In this document: positions 24,506-32,341 of the stretch, in pieces
Layout of the letters: the number at the start of each line of letters is the position of its first letter
Position numbering within the stretch: the first letter of the stretch is position 1
Source of the DNA: Aneurinibacillus sp.
GTDB lineage: Bacteria; Bacillota; UBA5301; DYFA01
Length of the DNA: 32,341 bases
Direction: 5' to 3'
Assembly (NCBI GenBank): GCA_020725425.1
Contig: DYFA01000072.1
Span: 1 to 32,341, forward strand
Made by a program: the position numbers and the translations under genes
Notes under the pieces: generated by a model
Told to the model about the DNA's origin: nothing
The model's input: only the letters and a program-made list of their open reading frames with translations
The model's database searches: none

Positions 24506-24577
24506 GAGGCAGGGCTTGAAAGGAATCGCAACGGGGGAGACGGTAGTAACGGGTGTCTCCACCGGGGAGGAAGACCG

Positions 24578-25555
24578 ATGGTCCTGGAAGTGAACCTGGG
24601 GGCGTACCTCCTCCTTTTCGGCTTGCTGTGCGGACAGATGGCCGTTCTCCTGTGGGCCGCCGGGTCGGTGGTGGGTCTCCGCCCGGTTCCCGGCCGCCTG
24701 GCCGCGGGAGCGGTGGCTGGAGCGGTTTACACCGTCCTCACTGACCTGGCGGGGTTCGGCCTTTTCCCGCTGGGCTTCTTGAAAGCCTGGTACGGGATTG
24801 TGGGCGTTTCTCTGCTCACGCACGCCCTGGTCTACTGGCCGCTGCCGGCCGGACGCCTGCTCCAGGCGCTCGGGTCCTACTATTTCCTGGCGGTGATCGG
24901 CGCCGGCGTGGGTTATACCGCCTACAACCTCGGGGTTCGAGGCTGGCTTCTGCCGCTTTTGACGATAGGGGTCATCCTGGCGGCGGCCGAGTTGGGCTGG
25001 GGCGTGGTCCAGCGGTGGGTGTGGGACCGGGTGGTGTACCTCCCGCTCGAAATCGATCTGCTGGGCCGCACGGCGCGGGTGACAGCCCTTTTGGATACCG
25101 GCAACAGGCTCGTTGATCCGTTGACCGGGCAGCCGGTGGTGATTCTCGGGAGCGACCTGCGGGAGGCGTTGCTTCCGCCGGAAGCGGTGGAGGCCGTCGC
25201 CGCCGCGGCGACAAGCCCGGTCGAGGCGGTCGGTCGCTTGGCGGAGACGCCGCTCGCCACCCGGGTGCGCCTTATCCCCTATTCCACGCTGGGGCAGGAG
25301 AACGGCCTGCTCCTCTCCTTCCGGGCCGATGCCGTGCGCCTCGGGGGAGGGGCGACCGGGCCGGAGACCGGGCCGGAGACGGGAACCCTGGTGGCTTTCC
25401 ACGGCCAACCGCTGGACCCGGCCGGCGCCTACCGGGCGCTGGTCCATCCGGCCTTACTCCAGGCGGCGCTGGCCCGGGCCAGCCGGAGGCGGGGTCGCCT
25501 GACCGTCGGTTCCCGCCTCGACGCGGGTGATTCCATCTCCAGGCTGGGAGGGTGA
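24578..25555 (+). CDS. spoIIGA: Sporulation sigma-E factor-processing peptidase SpoIIGA
   Basis: Septal membrane aspartic protease that cleaves pro-sigma-E in the mother cell after the SpoIIR signal. The 325-residue product has five hydrophobic segments in residues 1-145, then the protease domain with the catalytic DTGN (Asp173) in [18 protein letters not shown], followed by [19 protein letters not shown] short Gly/Pro/Glu repeat ([10 protein letters not shown]) interrupts the domain near residue 270. ATG at 24578 follows GGGGAGG. sigE starts 2 bases after the stop. Confidence 0.95.
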   Translation: MVLEVNLGAYLLLFGLLCGQMAVLLWAAGSVVGLRPVPGRLAAGAVAGAVYTVLTDLAGFGLFPLGFLKAWYGIVGVSLLTHALVYWPLPAGRLLQALGSYYFLAVIGAGVGYTAYNLGVRGWLLPLLTIGVILAAAELGWGVVQRWVWDRVVYLPLEIDLLGRTARVTALLDTGNRLVDPLTGQPVVILGSDLREALLPPEAVEAVAAAATSPVEAVGRLAETPLATRVRLIPYSTLGQENGLLLSFRADAVRLGGGATGPETGPETGTLVAFHGQPLDPAGAYRALVHPALLQAALARASRRRGRLTVGSRLDAGDSISRLGG

Positions 25556-25557
25556 AG

Positions 25558-26292
25558 ATGCACGCGGCCGTCCGACGCTGGACTCTGAGTCTGCGCCTCG
25601 CCGTCCTCCGGGCGCTTGCCCGGCTGGGGTGGCTGCCGCGTCCCCGCCTCTACTACGTCGGGACGAGCGAGGTGCTTCCCCCTCCGCTCACCAGCGAGGA
25701 GGAGGCCATCCTGTTGGGCCGGTTGAGCGCGGGCGACACGGCCGTCAAGGGGATCCTCATTGAGAGGAACCTCCGCCTGGTGGTGTACATCGCCCGTAAG
25801 TTCGACAACACCGGAGTCCATATCGAAGACCTGGTGTCCATCGGAACCATCGGGTTGATCAAGGCAGTCAACACCTTCGACCCCGAGAAGAGGATCAAGC
25901 TGGCGACGTATGCCTCCCGCTGTATCGAAAACGAGATCTTGATGTACCTCCGACGGAATAACAAGACCCGGGCCGAGGTGTCCTTCGACGAGCCGCTCAA
26001 CGTCGACTGGGACGGCAACGAACTCCTGCTCTCCGACGTCCTGGGAACGGAAACGGACATCATCTACAAGGACCTCGAGGAGACAGTGGACCGGAAACTC
26101 CTCGAGATCGCCCTGGACCGGCTTTCTCTGCGTGAGAAGCGCATCATGGAACTCCGCTTCGGGCTCAACGACGGGCAGGAAAAGACGCAGAAGGAAGTGG
26201 CCGACCTGCTCGGCATCTCCCAGTCCTACATCTCCCGCCTCGAAAAGCGCATCATCCGCAAGCTCCGCAAGGAGATCCGCCGGATGGAGTGA
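25558..26292 (+). CDS. sigE: RNA polymerase sporulation sigma factor SigE (pro-form)
   Basis: Mother-cell sigma factor made as an inactive precursor. The 244-residue product has a basic, amphipathic pro-sequence of about 30 residues up to [14 protein letters not shown], the conserved processing site. Region 2 follows ([45 protein letters not shown]) and region 4 ([19 protein letters not shown], then [13 protein letters not shown]). ATG at 25558 is set 5 bases after GGGAGGG; a GTG at 25552 would overlap that site. A strong terminator closes the spoIIGA-sigE operon. Confidence 0.96.
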   Translation: MHAAVRRWTLSLRLAVLRALARLGWLPRPRLYYVGTSEVLPPPLTSEEEAILLGRLSAGDTAVKGILIERNLRLVVYIARKFDNTGVHIEDLVSIGTIGLIKAVNTFDPEKRIKLATYASRCIENEILMYLRRNNKTRAEVSFDEPLNVDWDGNELLLSDVLGTETDIIYKDLEETVDRKLLEIALDRLSLREKRIMELRFGLNDGQEKTQKEVADLLGISQSYISRLEKRIIRKLRKEIRRME

Positions 26293-26297
26293 ACCAC

Positions 26298-26328
26298 CCC
26301 CTACACAGGAGGCCCTCCCGGGTAGGGG
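26298..26328 (+). other. Hairpin directly after sigE
   Basis: CCCCTAC (26298-26304) and GTAGGGG (26322-26328) form a perfect stem; the interior can fold further as GGAG-GCC-CTCC. No T-run follows. It lies just upstream of the true terminator. Confidence 0.4.
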
Positions 26329-26354
26329 CTGTCCTATTGTGTGAACCCACCCTT

Positions 26355-26382
26355 AGGCAGGTTTACCTGTCTTATTTTTTTT
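26355..26382 (+). terminator. Intrinsic terminator of the spoIIGA-sigE operon
   Basis: AGGCAGG (26355-26361), loop TTTA, CCTGTCT (26366-26372, one G-U pair), then TATTTTTTTT (26373-26382). This is a textbook rho-independent terminator. It isolates the downstream L,D-transpeptidase from sigE. Confidence 0.88.
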
Positions 26383-26414
26383 GCCCCGGGAATCCTATGG
26401 GCGGAGGGTTGTCC

Positions 26415-27167
26415 GTGGCACGGGTCACCCGCTTCTCCCTGGCCGTAGCTTGGCTCGCCTGCCTGGCCTGGACGGCGGGAGGGCACGCCCTGGTTCCCGG
26501 AAAGCGAGGTTATCCCTGCGGGTGCCCGCGGCCGGCGACGGAGCGGGCACCGGTCGCCATGGCTCCGAAGAGCCTCTCCGGGAGGCAGCCCAGCCGGGTA
26601 CACGTGCTGATCGACCTCGAACGGCGCGAGCTCACTCTCTACTTTGACCACGTGCCGGTCCGGACCTACCCGGTGGCCGTCGGCAAACCGTCCACCCCGA
26701 CGCCGGTCGGAGACTGGCGGATCGTCGAGAAAGCCAAGTGGGGGGAGGGGTTCGGCTCCCGCTGGATGCAGATCTCGGTGCCCTGGGGCACTTACGGCAT
26801 CCACGGCACCAACAAGCCCTGGACGATCGGCGAGGCGGTTTCGGGGGGGTGCATCCGGATGTTCAACGAGGATGCCGACGAGGTGTACGAGTGGGTCAAG
26901 GTCGGCACCCCGGTCAAGATCATCGGTGACCCGCTGGCCCCTCTGGAGGAACGGCAAACGCTCGAGCCCGGCTACATGTCCTCCCGGGTGATGCTGGTCC
27001 AGCGAGCCTTGCGGGAGGCGGGATACTACGCGGGACCGCTCGACGGGGCATGGGGAGCGGCGTCGATCGCCGCGACCAAGGCTTTCCAGAAGGCCAAGGG
27101 GTTCCCGGTGACCGGGTCGTTCGACACGCTCTGCTACGACGCCCTCGGTTTAGTCCGGTTTGAATAA
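26415..27167 (+). CDS. Secreted L,D-transpeptidase (YkuD) with C-terminal peptidoglycan-binding domain
   Basis: Predicted to form 3-3 crosslinks or modify spore or cell-wall peptidoglycan outside the membrane. The 250-residue product has a signal peptide (residues 1-27, hydrophobic LAVAWLACLAWTAGG), a YkuD domain at about 60-170 with His130 (GIHGTNKP) and catalytic Cys146 in SGGCIRM, and a PG_binding_1 domain at about 185-245 (VQRALREAGYYAGPLDGAWG). GTG at 26415 is 6 bases after GGAGGG; an ATG at 26397 is a weaker choice. It sits between sigE and sigG, which are adjacent in Bacillus, and is cut off from sigE by a terminator. A cortex role under a sporulation sigma factor is inferred. Confidence 0.92.
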   Translation: MARVTRFSLAVAWLACLAWTAGGHALVPGKRGYPCGCPRPATERAPVAMAPKSLSGRQPSRVHVLIDLERRELTLYFDHVPVRTYPVAVGKPSTPTPVGDWRIVEKAKWGEGFGSRWMQISVPWGTYGIHGTNKPWTIGEAVSGGCIRMFNEDADEVYEWVKVGTPVKIIGDPLAPLEERQTLEPGYMSSRVMLVQRALREAGYYAGPLDGAWGAASIAATKAFQKAKGFPVTGSFDTLCYDALGLVRFE

Positions 27168-27190
27168 GCGGGAGGGGCACGACCCATAAT
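27162..27190 (+). promoter_or_regulatory. Putative sigma-F/sigma-G promoter of sigG
   Basis: GAATA (27162-27166), 18 bases, then CATAAT (27185-27190). This fits forespore consensus elements (-35 GHATR, -10 CATNMTA, the last base here G). It overlaps the end of the transpeptidase gene. In Bacillus sigG is first driven by sigma-F and then by sigma-G, which fits this placement. No strong sigma-A -35 is present. Confidence 0.4.
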
Positions 27191-27236
27191 GGGAATGACT
27201 GGAAGAGATGCCGCGGCCTTGGGGAGGAGTCGAGCG

Positions 27237-28016
27237 ATGAACAAGGTCGAGATCTGCGGGGTCAACACGTCCAAGCTGCCGGTGCTGACCAACGCCAAGA
27301 TGCGGGAGCTGCTGCAGCGGATGCGGAACGGCGAACGCTCGGCCCGGGATCAGTTGATCCAGGGGAATCTGCGGCTTGTGCTCTCGGTGATCCAGCGCTT
27401 CCACAACCGCGGCGAGTACGTGGACGACCTGTTCCAGGTCGGGTGCATCGGCCTGATGAAGGCGATCGACAACTTCGACCTGAACCAGAACGTCAAGTTC
27501 TCCACATACGCCGTGCCCATGATTATCGGGGAGATCCGGCGCTACCTCCGGGACAACAACCCGATCCGCGTCAGCCGCAGCTTGCGTGATATCGCCTACA
27601 AGGCGCTCCAGGTCCGGGACAATCTGGTCAACAAGTACGCCAAGGAGCCGACGGTCACCGAGATCGCGAAGGAGCTGAACCTCCCCCGGGAAGAGGTGGT
27701 CTACGCCTTGGACGCCATCCAGGAACCGATCTCGCTCTTCGAGCCGATCTATCACGACGGTGGAGACCCGATTTACGTGATGGACCAGGTGTCGGACGAG
27801 CGAAACCCCGACAGCGAGTGGCTCGAGGGGATTTCCATCCGCGAGGCGATGCAGAAGTTGACTGAGCGGGAGAAGCTCATTCTCACGCTCCGGTTCTTCG
27901 AAGGCCGGACGCAGATGGAGGTGGCCGAAGAGATCGGCATCTCCCAGGCTCAGGTGTCCCGTCTGGAGAAGGCGGCTCTGAAGCATATGCGCCGGCACAT
28001 CGCCCCGCAGGAGTAG
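27237..28016 (+). CDS. sigG: RNA polymerase sporulation sigma factor SigG
   Basis: Late forespore sigma factor. The 259-residue product starts MNKVEICGVNTSKLPVLTN, the anti-sigma-contact N-terminus unique to SigG. It has GNLRLVLSVIQRFHNRGEYVDDLFQVGCIGLMKAIDNFDL (region 2), RVSRSLRDIAYKALQ, SLFEPIYHDGGDPIYVMDQ and GRTQMEVAEEIGISQAQVSRLEK (region 4). ATG at 27237 follows GGGGAGGAG. An upstream in-frame ATG at 27189 lacks family residues and a ribosome-binding site. spoIIR follows 24 bases later. Confidence 0.97.
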   Translation: MNKVEICGVNTSKLPVLTNAKMRELLQRMRNGERSARDQLIQGNLRLVLSVIQRFHNRGEYVDDLFQVGCIGLMKAIDNFDLNQNVKFSTYAVPMIIGEIRRYLRDNNPIRVSRSLRDIAYKALQVRDNLVNKYAKEPTVTEIAKELNLPREEVVYALDAIQEPISLFEPIYHDGGDPIYVMDQVSDERNPDSEWLEGISIREAMQKLTEREKLILTLRFFEGRTQMEVAEEIGISQAQVSRLEKAALKHMRRHIAPQE

Positions 28017-28040
28017 AAGGAACGGGAAGGACAGCGGGAG

Positions 28041-28700
28041 ATGAAGAGCATGCGCCTGACGACGTTCTCCAGCCGCCTGCGCCTGGCCGGCCTGATCCTG
28101 GTGACACTTTTGGCCCTGGTCGGCCTGGGCCTCAGGGCCGCTGGCGCTGGCGAGACGGATGGGGTGGCTTACCGGGGAGGGAACCTGATCCGGTTGCACA
28201 TCCTCGCCAACAGCGACTCCCCCGCTGACCAGCGGGTGAAGCTTCAGGTCCGGGACGACCTGCTACGCGAGGCGGGGAAGCTGTTCCAGGGGGTCGAGGA
28301 AGCCGGCCGGGCCCGGGAAATAATCCGGCGCAACCTGCCCTTCTTCCGGCAGACTGCCGAACGGAGGCTCCGGCAAGAGGGGTTCGCCTATCCCGTGACG
28401 GTGCATTACGGCGTCTACCCCTTTCCTGTCCGGACGTACGGGAGGCTGACCCTTCCGGCGGGGCGCTACACCGCTCTCCGGGTCGTGCTGGGGGAAGGCC
28501 GGGGTCACAACTGGTGGTGCGTGCTGTTCCCGCCGCTCTGCTTCCTGGAGATCGACGCCCAACTGGCCCGGGACCGGGTCAAGCCGGCCAAGGGGACCGA
28601 GGGGCAGCACCGCGTGGCCATCCGCGTGAGGCTCCCGCGACCGCCGGGCCAGACTTCTCCGGTACCCCTGTCGGTTCTGGCCTCGCCGGTCTGGCCGTAG
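28041..28700 (+). CDS. spoIIR: Stage II sporulation protein SpoIIR
   Basis: Forespore-made secreted signal that activates SpoIIGA across the septum. The 219-residue product has a signal peptide or anchor at about 13-35, then LIRLHILANSDSPADQRVKLQVRDDLL, and the signature GEGRGHNWWCVLFPPLCF. The C-terminus is basic and Pro-rich. ATG at 28041 has GAAGGA 10 bases before; ATG at 28050 after GGGAG is nearly as good. Its position behind sigG differs from Bacillus, where spoIIR is elsewhere, and suggests forespore co-expression. Confidence 0.95.
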   Translation: MKSMRLTTFSSRLRLAGLILVTLLALVGLGLRAAGAGETDGVAYRGGNLIRLHILANSDSPADQRVKLQVRDDLLREAGKLFQGVEEAGRAREIIRRNLPFFRQTAERRLRQEGFAYPVTVHYGVYPFPVRTYGRLTLPAGRYTALRVVLGEGRGHNWWCVLFPPLCFLEIDAQLARDRVKPAKGTEGQHRVAIRVRLPRPPGQTSPVPLSVLASPVWP

Positions 28701-28762
28701 CTCCCGCATGTTCGACCCTGCCGCCTCATAGAATGAACCAGCCCGGCGCGGGAGGGGAAGCG

Positions 28763-29035
28763 ATGCTTGCCAGAATCTCAGACCTCCGACTCCGGGAGGT
28801 CATCAACGTGACCGACGGGCGCCGGCTTGGCTACATCGATGACCTTGAGCTCGACGCGACGACCGGCCAGGTGACAGCAATCATCCTTCCCGCCCGGGCG
28901 CGCTTTTTCCACCTCTTTCCCCGCAACGAAGAGATCGTCATTCCCTGGAAGCAGATCCGGCGTATCGGTACAGACGTGATCCTGGTGGAACCCGCCTACC
29001 TCGTGGACCACACCCTCCCGCGGCCGGAGAAGTAG
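28763..29035 (+). CDS. YlmC/YmxH family PRC-barrel protein
   Basis: The 90-residue PRC-barrel protein is typical of spore formers and has no defined biochemical role. It reads LREVINVTDGRRLGYIDDLELDATTGQVTAIILP, then EEIVIPWKQIRRIGTDVILVE. ATG at 28763 follows GGGAGGGGAAG. In Bacillota genomes it commonly lies near sigG and the ftsZ region, as here. Confidence 0.9.
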   Translation: MLARISDLRLREVINVTDGRRLGYIDDLELDATTGQVTAIILPARARFFHLFPRNEEIVIPWKQIRRIGTDVILVEPAYLVDHTLPRPEK

Positions 29036-29065
29036 GGCGCCGGTCGCAAGGCGAGGGCGCCTTCC

Positions 29066-29094
29066 TCGACAGGCCGGGTCGCGGCCGCTATAAT
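29066..29094 (+). promoter_or_regulatory. Sigma-A promoter of nrdR
   Basis: TCGACA (29066-29071, 5/6 match), 17 bases, then TATAAT (29089-29094, perfect). The start point would be near 29101, about 30 bases before nrdR. This is the best vegetative promoter in the window. Confidence 0.8.
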
Positions 29095-29131
29095 GGAAGG
29101 GAAAGGAACCAGGCGGGGTGGAGGCGGGCGG

Positions 29132-29587
29132 ATGAAGTGCCCTTTCTGCGGCGAACCCGACAGCAAGGTTCTCGATTCCCGGGCGATCGACAATGAAACC
29201 GCCATCCGGCGGCGGCGGGAGTGTCCCCGCTGCGGACGGCGGTTTACCACCTACGAGCGCCTGGACGAGCTTCCGCTCATCGTCGTGAAGAAAGACGGGC
29301 GTCGGGAGGCCTTCGACCGGAACAAGGTGCTCCACGGACTGATCCGTGCCTGCGAAAAAAGGACGGTGCCGATGGAGCGGCTGGAGGCGCTGGTCGACGA
29401 GGTGGAGAGGGACCTGTACGGCCGCCTCGACCGCGAGGTCAGCTCGGGGGAGATCGGCGAGATGGTCATGGAACGGCTGCGGGACGTGGATGAGGTGGCC
29501 TACGTGCGCTTCGCCTCGGTTTACCGCCAATTCAAGGACATCAACCGCTTCATGCAGGAACTGCAGAAGCTCCTCAACAAGCAGTGA
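29132..29587 (+). CDS. nrdR: Transcriptional repressor NrdR
   Basis: ATP/dATP-sensing repressor of ribonucleotide reductase genes. The 151-residue product has a zinc ribbon with Cys3, Cys6, Cys31 and Cys34 (CPFC and CPRC), the [18 protein letters not shown] block, and an ATP-cone at about 47-137 ([20 protein letters not shown]). The end [18 protein letters not shown] is characteristic. ATG at 29132 begins the conserved MKCPFC; an in-frame start at 29093 overlaps the promoter. It overlaps pgeF by 4 bases. Confidence 0.97.
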   Translation: MKCPFCGEPDSKVLDSRAIDNETAIRRRRECPRCGRRFTTYERLDELPLIVVKKDGRREAFDRNKVLHGLIRACEKRTVPMERLEALVDEVERDLYGRLDREVSSGEIGEMVMERLRDVDEVAYVRFASVYRQFKDINRFMQELQKLLNKQ

Positions 29588-30462
29588 GCCGCAGGCAGGG
29601 AGTGATCCGGCGCGAACGGGCGGGGGTCTTTTGGCTGGAGGCGGAGGTGATCTCCGCCACTGGCCGGGTGATTCACGCCTTCTCCACCCGGCGGGGCGGG
29701 GTGAGCGAAGGCCCCTGGTCTGAACTGAACCTGGGGCACGGGACGGGCGACCGCCCGGAACGGGTGACGGAGAACCGGCGCCGCCTGCTGGCCGCGCTGG
29801 GGTTAGCCGGGCGGGAGTTCGTGACCGCCCGCCAGGTGCACGGCAGCCACCTGATGGTGGTTTCGGGGCCCCGGGAGGCGGCGGCGGTGGCGGCGGCGCC
29901 AGCCGACGGACTGCTGACGGCCAGCTCTGCAGTAGCCCTGGCCATCCTGACCGCCGACTGCCTGCCGGTACTGTTGGTGGACCCCCGGCGGTCGGCGGTG
30001 GCAGCAGTGCATTCGGGGTGGCGGGGGACGGTCCAGCGCATCGCCGGCCGGGCGGTCCGCCGGATGACCGAGGAGTTCGGTTCGGCCCCGGCGGACCTGC
30101 GGGTGGCGATTGGCCCCGGCATCGGCCCCTGCTGCTACGAAGTGGACTGGCCGGTTCTGGAGCAGGTAGCGGCGGCTTTCCCCGGAGCGGAAGATACCCT
30201 GATCACCCCGGTGAGGAAAGGGCGAGCCCTCTTCGACCTGCGGGCGGCCGTCCTGTACGATCTGAAGGAGACCGGTGTGCCCGGCGAGAATGTAACGGTC
30301 GTGGAAGAATGCACTGCCTGCCAGGCCGAATGGTTTTTCTCCTACCGCCGCGACGGGCAGTCCACGGGCCGTATGGCCGCGGTAATCGGTCTCCGGGAGG
30401 GAACAGGGTGCCGCGAGGGAAAAGGGTATCCGGAGGAAACGGGGGCCGGAAGAGAGCGGTAG
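29584..30462 (+). CDS. pgeF: Peptidoglycan editing factor / purine nucleoside phosphorylase PgeF (YfiH, laccase-domain)
   Basis: Family members are reported to cleave purine nucleosides and, in E. coli, to keep L-Ala at stem-peptide position 1. The 292-residue product has [21 protein letters not shown], a His in [27 protein letters not shown] and [11 protein letters not shown], with the zinc-ligand His and Cys residues in place. The C-terminus carries three hexapeptide repeats ([18 protein letters not shown]) encoded by an 18-bp tandem repeat. Its last 55 bases overlap spoIIIE. GTG at 29584 is coupled to nrdR; internal starts at 29602 or 29647 are possible. Confidence 0.92.
   Translation: MSRRQGVIRRERAGVFWLEAEVISATGRVIHAFSTRRGGVSEGPWSELNLGHGTGDRPERVTENRRRLLAALGLAGREFVTARQVHGSHLMVVSGPREAAAVAAAPADGLLTASSAVALAILTADCLPVLLVDPRRSAVAAVHSGWRGTVQRIAGRAVRRMTEEFGSAPADLRVAIGPGIGPCCYEVDWPVLEQVAAAFPGAEDTLITPVRKGRALFDLRAAVLYDLKETGVPGENVTVVEECTACQAEWFFSYRRDGQSTGRMAAVIGLREGTGCREGKGYPEETGAGRER
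30394..30447 (+). repeat. Three degenerate 18-bp tandem units
   Basis: Units at 30394-30411, 30412-30429 and 30430-30447 share a GAGG(G)AA-A-GGG pattern and keep the pgeF reading frame as hexapeptides. The first unit contains the ribosome-binding site GGGAGGG and the GTG start of spoIIIE, so the repeat serves both genes. Confidence 0.6.
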
Positions 30463-32341
30463 CCCGCCCCGCCAGCCGGAGCGCGGGCGGTGTGCGGCGG
30501 GAGCTCCGCGCCGTGGCGGTCATCGCCGTGGCAGTGCTGGTCTTACTCACTCTGCACAGCAGCCCGACCGGGCTGGTCGGCCGGAATCTGGCTTATGGGC
30601 TGCGCTGGCTTCTGGGCGACGGCACGACCGCCGCCGCCTTCCTCGTGATTCTCCTCAACCTCCGCTCCCTGTTGGGCGAGGCCAGCTTGGCCGCACCCAA
30701 GCGGTGGGGCTTCCTGTTGTTATGGCTGGCGCTGGCCGCCGGCCTGAGCCTTCCCTTGTTGCTCGAAGGCAGGCTGGCCGCGCAAGTCGGAGTCGCCGAC
30801 GCCGTGCGCCTGGCGGAACAAGGGAGGGGCGGAGGGATCGTCGGCAGTCTGGTGGCGTGTATCCTGCTCCGCCTCCTGGATGGAGTTGGCACTCAGGTGG
30901 TGTTGGGAGCAGTGGCGCTGGCCGGCGTGATTCTCCTGACCACGGCCAGGGGTCGACAGACCTTCTGGCGGTTCCTCCGGGGGCTTCTGGGCTTGGCCTG
31001 GCAGGGAGTGGCCGCGCTGGCACGGTGGTCCGGCGGTGCCGTCGTCTGGCTGGCCGGCGGCCTCATCTCGTTCTTTGCTCCGGATGCTCCGGCGGAGGAC
31101 CGGCAGGAGGAACGGAGGACCGTTGCTCCATCCCCCGTCAAACCTGCCCGAGCCGAGCCGCCGGCCCGCCCGGAAATCCGCCTGCCCAGCTTCTCCTGGG
31201 GAGCGCCGAAGGACCGCGAGCAGGGCGGAGCGGAGGCGGCCCGGGAGGAAGAGGGAGAGGCGCCGACCATTCGCGCCTACGCCCCGCCTCTACTGGAAAA
31301 CCACCCGGCCGCGAGGACCGGGGAAGAGGCCGACCGCGGAGGGGCGGTCCACGGCGCTCAGTTGGCGCTCCTCTCCGGCCAGGCGGTTTATCAACTGCCA
31401 CCCCTCTCGCTCCTTTCCGAGCCGGTCCCCCTGACGCCGGCCAAGCAGCCAGTGCGCAACCTCACCGACCAGGCCCGCCTGCTCGAGGAGACGCTTGACA
31501 ACTTCGGGGTGAAGGCCAAGGTCGTGCACATCGACCAGGGGCCGGTGGTCACCCGGTTCGAGTTGCAGCCGGCGCCGGGAGTGAAGGTCAGCCGGATCGT
31601 CAGCCTGGCGGACGACATCGCTCTGTCGCTAGCCGCGGCCGACGTGCGGATCGAGGCGCCTATTCCGGGGAAAGCCGCGGTGGGCATCGAAGTGCCGAAC
31701 AAAGAGGTGGCCCTTGTTCACCTGCGGGAGGTTCTGGCTGCGCCCGAGTTCGACAATCCGAGAACCCGGCTGCCGCTGGCTTTGGGGAAGGATATCGCCG
31801 GGGTGCCGATCGTCTGCGACCTGGTGGACATGCCTCACCTGCTCATCGCCGGCGCCACCGGCTCAGGCAAGTCAGTGTGCCTGAACACGATGATCGCCAG
31901 CATCCTCTACCGGCTCCGGCCCAACGAGGTCAAGATGCTCATGATCGACCCGAAACGGGTCGAGCTCACGGTGTACGACGGTATCCCGCACCTCCTGGCA
32001 CCGGTGGTCACCGACCCCAAGCGGGCAGCGGTCGCCCTCAAGTGGGTGGTCGAGGAGATGGAGAAGCGCTATGAGCTTTTCGCCTCGAGCGGGGTGCGCA
32101 GCATCGACAAGTACAACGCTCTGATCGCCAGAGCGGCGGAGGAAGCCGCCGCCACCACCAGTGGAACTCCTGGTGGCGAAGGAGGCCCGGCGCCGGCAGC
32201 GCGGCCCCTGCCCGGCGTGATTGTGTTCATCGACGAGCTGGCGGATCTGATGATGGTCGCCGCGGCCGAGGTCGAGGACTCGATCTGCCGCCTGGCGCAA
32301 ATGGCCAGGGCGGCCGGCATCCACCTGGTCATCGCCACCCA
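30408..32341 (+). CDS. spoIIIE: DNA translocase SpoIIIE/FtsK, N-terminal 644 residues (continues past right edge)
   Basis: Membrane-anchored ATPase that pumps chromosomal DNA through the septum into the forespore. The frame starts at GTG 30408, 6 bases after GGGAGGG. A basic N-terminal tail of about 35 residues (MPRGKRVSG) is followed by about four spans (residues 36-205), and a Pro/Glu-rich linker follows to about 340. The motor alpha domain begins [17 protein letters not shown]. Walker A is GATGSGKS (Lys488), then [11 protein letters not shown], and Walker B is [10 protein letters not shown] (Asp609). An Ala/Gly/Pro-rich insert at about 583-600 sits just before Walker B. The gamma (KOPS/SRS-reading) domain would be beyond the window. 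Confidence 0.95.
   Translation, partial: MPRGKRVSGGNGGRKRAVARPASRSAGGVRRELRAVAVIAVAVLVLLTLHSSPTGLVGRNLAYGLRWLLGDGTTAAAFLVILLNLRSLLGEASLAAPKRWGFLLLWLALAAGLSLPLLLEGRLAAQVGVADAVRLAEQGRGGGIVGSLVACILLRLLDGVGTQVVLGAVALAGVILLTTARGRQTFWRFLRGLLGLAWQGVAALARWSGGAVVWLAGGLISFFAPDAPAEDRQEERRTVAPSPVKPARAEPPARPEIRLPSFSWGAPKDREQGGAEAAREEEGEAPTIRAYAPPLLENHPAARTGEEADRGGAVHGAQLALLSGQAVYQLPPLSLLSEPVPLTPAKQPVRNLTDQARLLEETLDNFGVKAKVVHIDQGPVVTRFELQPAPGVKVSRIVSLADDIALSLAAADVRIEAPIPGKAAVGIEVPNKEVALVHLREVLAAPEFDNPRTRLPLALGKDIAGVPIVCDLVDMPHLLIAGATGSGKSVCLNTMIASILYRLRPNEVKMLMIDPKRVELTVYDGIPHLLAPVVTDPKRAAVALKWVVEEMEKRYELFASSGVRSIDKYNALIARAAEEAAATTSGTPGGEGGPAPAARPLPGVIVFIDELADLMMVAAAEVEDSICRLAQMARAAGIHLVIAT

Noticed and set aside
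24516-24549. TTGAAA-N22-TAGTAA as a Spo0A-type spoIIG promoter with 22-base spacing
   Set aside because: The spacing recalls the Bacillus spoIIG promoter, but the -10 matches only 3 of 6 positions and no 0A box (TTGTCGAA-like) was found nearby.
1-32341. CRISPR arrays, tRNA or rRNA genes, prophage genes
   Set aside because: No regularly spaced repeats, no cloverleaf or rRNA-like sequence, and no phage structural motifs were seen by reading; a tRNA or covariance-model scan was not possible here.

Overview
The window is about 32 kb of high-GC bacterial chromosome (GC judged by eye at about two thirds, with many GTG and TTG starts). It almost certainly comes from an endospore-forming Bacillota of the clostridial/Desulfotomaculum-Moorella type. 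The evidence is a Firmicute-order division and cell-wall (dcw) cluster running directly into spoIIGA-sigE, sigG, spoIIR, a ylmC/ymxH gene, nrdR, pgeF and spoIIIE. No species is claimed.

Left part (1-6800) is accessory or mixed. It opens with the N-terminal part of an IS110-type recombinase on the minus strand that seems to have lost its first catalytic aspartate. Next is glnA (GSI-beta type) with its own promoter and a short GlnR-like MerR gene, whose 3' end is antisense to a methyltransferase remnant. Then come a DUF2512 membrane protein, a small Gln-rich coiled-coil protein, a convergent RsmB/NOP-type rRNA methyltransferase, and a tiny minus-strand gene with a leader hairpin. The section ends with a tight trio: an orphan Mod-like DNA methyltransferase, a protein with a degenerate zinc-protease motif (HQIGVH) and a small membrane protein, followed by a terminator.

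Middle part (6913-24436) is the dcw cluster: mraZ (preceded by a three-repeat MraZ box), rsmH, ftsL, spoVD/ftsI, murE, murF, mraY, ftsW/spoVE, murG, murB, murA, ftsQ, two tandem DUF881 genes, sbp, ftsA, ftsZ. Genes overlap or lie a few bases apart. murC and murD are not present. A good extended -10 promoter precedes ftsQ. The ftsA ribosome-binding site lies in the 3' arm of a strong hairpin.

Right part (24437-32341) is the sporulation block. SpoIIGA (protease), pro-sigma-E and SpoIIR (the forespore signal that triggers SpoIIGA) sit in one locus, which is the complete sigma-E activation module. An L,D-transpeptidase with its own upstream terminator separates sigE from sigG. sigG has a plausible sigma-F/G promoter and spoIIR follows it. 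After these come a YlmC/YmxH PRC-barrel protein, nrdR with a near-consensus sigma-A promoter, pgeF ending in an 18-bp tandem repeat, and spoIIIE/ftsK, which runs off the right edge.

There is no gene-free stretch longer than about 170 bases. No tRNA, rRNA or CRISPR array was seen.
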